Shown piece by piece: positions 13,938-15,290 of a DNA stretch of 15,290 nt (its first letter is position 1; each line of letters starts with the position of its first letter). Source of the DNA: Lichenicoccus sp964235615 (GTDB lineage Bacteria; Pseudomonadota; Alphaproteobacteria; Acetobacterales; Acetobacteraceae). The notes under the pieces are model-generated. The model made no database searches. It saw only the letters and a list, made by a program, of their open reading frames with translations, and was not told where the DNA came from. The stretch is taken from NCBI GenBank assembly GCA_964235615.1, contig CAXSEE010000098.1, forward strand, positions 1 through 15,290, given 5' to 3'. The translations under genes and the position numbers were made by a program.

Positions 13938-15290
13938 GCTTCTGAGAACCCGTGACGTGGGCAAGAGCTTCGGCAATGTGCCCGCGTTGCGCGACGTCTC
14001 CTTCACTGTCGATGCGGGAGAAGTGCATGGGCTGATGGGCGAGAATGGCGCCGGGAAATCCACGCTGATCAAGATCCTCACCGGCTTTCACCAGCCGAGC
14101 AGCGGCGAGATGTGGCTGGACGACAAACCCGTCTCGTTCGACAGCCCGCGTGCCGCGCAGCATGCGGGCGTTGCCGCGGTCTATCAGGAGATCAACCTGA
14201 TCCCCGAGCGCAGTGTCGCGGCCAACATCTATCTCGGCCGCGAGCCGCGTCAGTTCGGTTTGCTGACCGACCAGGCGCGCATGTTCCGCGAGGGCAGCGA
14301 GTTGCTGCAGCGCTACGGCCTCGATATCGACCCGCGCCAGCCGCTTCGCAGCCTGGGGCTGGGCATGCAGCAGATGGTCTCGATCGTCCGCGTGGTCTCG
14401 CTCGGAGCGCGCGTCGTCATCATGGACGAGCCCACGTCGGCGTTGAGCGGCGCCGAGGTCGAGCTGCTCTACGGGGTGGTGGAGCAGTTGCGCCGCGAGG
14501 GCAAGGGCATCGTCTATGTCAGCCACCGACTGTCGGAATGCTACCGGCTCTGCGACCGGCTGACGGTGCTGCGTGACGGACGCCTGGTCGAGACGGCCGC
14601 GGTGGCCGACCTGCCGCGCGCGCGCCTGATCGCCGCCATGCTCGGCCGGGAGATGGCCGCCGGCGCGACCGCCGGCGAGCGGGCGACGCGCGCGCATACC
14701 GTCAAGCAGGAGGGGGATGTCGGTGCGCGGGCGCTCACGGTGCGCAGGCTGTCGTGGCGCCGGCGTGTGGTGGATGTGTCGTTGTCCGTGCGGCGCGGCG
14801 AGATACTCGGTCTTGCCGGCCTGCTCGGTTCCGGCCGCACCGAGACGCTCAAGGCGATCTACGGCGCGGAGACGCCGGATCAGGGCGAGATCCAGCTCGC
14901 CCAGCAAAGTCTCGCAGCCCCTACGCCGGCACGCAGCATCCGCCAAGGGCTGGCGTTTCTCTCCGAGGACCGGCGCTCCGAGGGCATCTTTCCGCGGCTT
15001 TCGGTGCGGGAGAACTTGACCGCAGCGGTATTGCCGCGGATCTCCCGCCTCGGCGTGGTTTCGCGTCGAAAGCAGACCGAGCTGGTGGAACGCTATGTCC
15101 GTTCGCTGGGCATCAGGACGTCGGGTCCTGCCGCGCTGATCACCGAACTTTCCGGCGGCAACCAGCAGAAGGTGCTGATCGCGCGCGCGCTCTGCACCGA
15201 ACCCAAGGTATTGATGCTGGATGATCCGACGCGCGGCATCGATGTCGGGGCCAAGGCGGAGGTGCATCGCGCGGTGCGTGCCCTGGCCCA
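13936..15290 (+). CDS. Sugar ABC transporter ATPase with two nucleotide-binding domains (3' end beyond window)
   Basis: The frame is open from the ATG at 13936 to the window edge, giving 451 residues of a family usually about 500 long (RbsA/MglA/YtfR type). Domain 1 has Walker A GENGAGKST (35-43), Q-loop Q84, a degenerate signature LGLGMQQ (140-146) and Walker B VVIMDEPTSAL (160-170). Domain 2 has the family's altered Walker A GLLGSGRTE (296-304), a canonical signature LSGGNQQ (405-411) and Walker B VLMLDDPTRGID (425-436). In that last motif the usual Glu after Asp is Asp430. In the assembled transporter this predicts one canonical ATP site and one degenerate site. It acts at the cytoplasmic face of the inner membrane with the binding protein just upstream; a permease gene should follow outside the window. 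Confidence 0.93.
   Translation, partial: MLLRTRDVGKSFGNVPALRDVSFTVDAGEVHGLMGENGAGKSTLIKILTGFHQPSSGEMWLDDKPVSFDSPRAAQHAGVAAVYQEINLIPERSVAANIYLGREPRQFGLLTDQARMFREGSELLQRYGLDIDPRQPLRSLGLGMQQMVSIVRVVSLGARVVIMDEPTSALSGAEVELLYGVVEQLRREGKGIVYVSHRLSECYRLCDRLTVLRDGRLVETAAVADLPRARLIAAMLGREMAAGATAGERATRAHTVKQEGDVGARALTVRRLSWRRRVVDVSLSVRRGEILGLAGLLGSGRTETLKAIYGAETPDQGEIQLAQQSLAAPTPARSIRQGLAFLSEDRRSEGIFPRLSVRENLTAAVLPRISRLGVVSRRKQTELVERYVRSLGIRTSGPAALITELSGGNQQKVLIARALCTEPKVLMLDDPTRGIDVGAKAEVHRAVRALA

Noticed and set aside
13918..15267. 449-residue open frame on the minus strand across the ABC ATPase
   Set aside because: It lies opposite intact Walker and signature motifs and shows no protein family of its own.
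1..15290. CRISPR arrays, tRNA or rRNA genes, insertion sequences, phage genes
   Set aside because: No regularly spaced repeats, cloverleaf sequences, transposase motifs or terminal inverted repeats were seen.

Overview
The window is GC-rich, densely packed bacterial DNA. It holds an outer-membrane TonB-dependent receptor, Gram-negative secretion signals and protein families common in Alphaproteobacteria. Acetobacteraceae or Sphingomonadales would fit, but nothing here fixes the family. It reads as accessory catabolic and uptake territory: I see no housekeeping genes, RNA genes, CRISPR arrays or insertion sequences. Ten complete protein genes and two edge-truncated ones cover almost everything, and no gene-free stretch exceeds 300 bases.

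Region 1 (1-8321). The 3' end of a trimethylamine-monooxygenase-like flavoprotein gene runs tail-to-tail into a 652-residue regulator on the minus strand. That regulator is two LysR-type proteins fused head to tail. Divergently from it runs a tight set: a UbiD-family decarboxylase (start 2734), a UbiX-type flavin prenyltransferase that would make the decarboxylase cofactor, and a class I SAM-dependent methyltransferase, all overlapping. A flavin-dependent monooxygenase of the NtaA/SnaA/DszA group and an MHS-type MFS permease follow after short gaps. Together they look like a regulated pathway that imports a small, probably aromatic or heteroaromatic, carboxylate, then decarboxylates and oxygenates it. 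The substrate cannot be read from sequence.

Region 2 (8322-11831). A leader with several inverted repeats and a perfect -10 box precedes a TonB-dependent receptor whose base composition is clearly less GC-rich than its neighbours in the lines I counted. An FkbM-type methyltransferase follows, with its own perfect -10 box.

Region 3 (11821-15290). A minus-strand phytanoyl-CoA-dioxygenase-type Fe(II)/2-oxoglutarate enzyme is divergent from a sugar ABC transporter: a periplasmic binding protein resembling the galactofuranose/ribose group, then a two-domain ATPase cut by the window edge. The shared intergenic region carries two copies of TTGTCNGACAT 24 bp apart, a good operator candidate. The ATPase start lies in the second copy of a perfect 16-bp tandem repeat.

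The most unusual items are the double LysR regulator with repeated motifs in its divergent promoter region, the UbiD/UbiX/methyltransferase/monooxygenase cluster it probably controls, the long inverted repeat at the end of the permease gene, and the duplicated translation-initiation region of the ABC ATPase.
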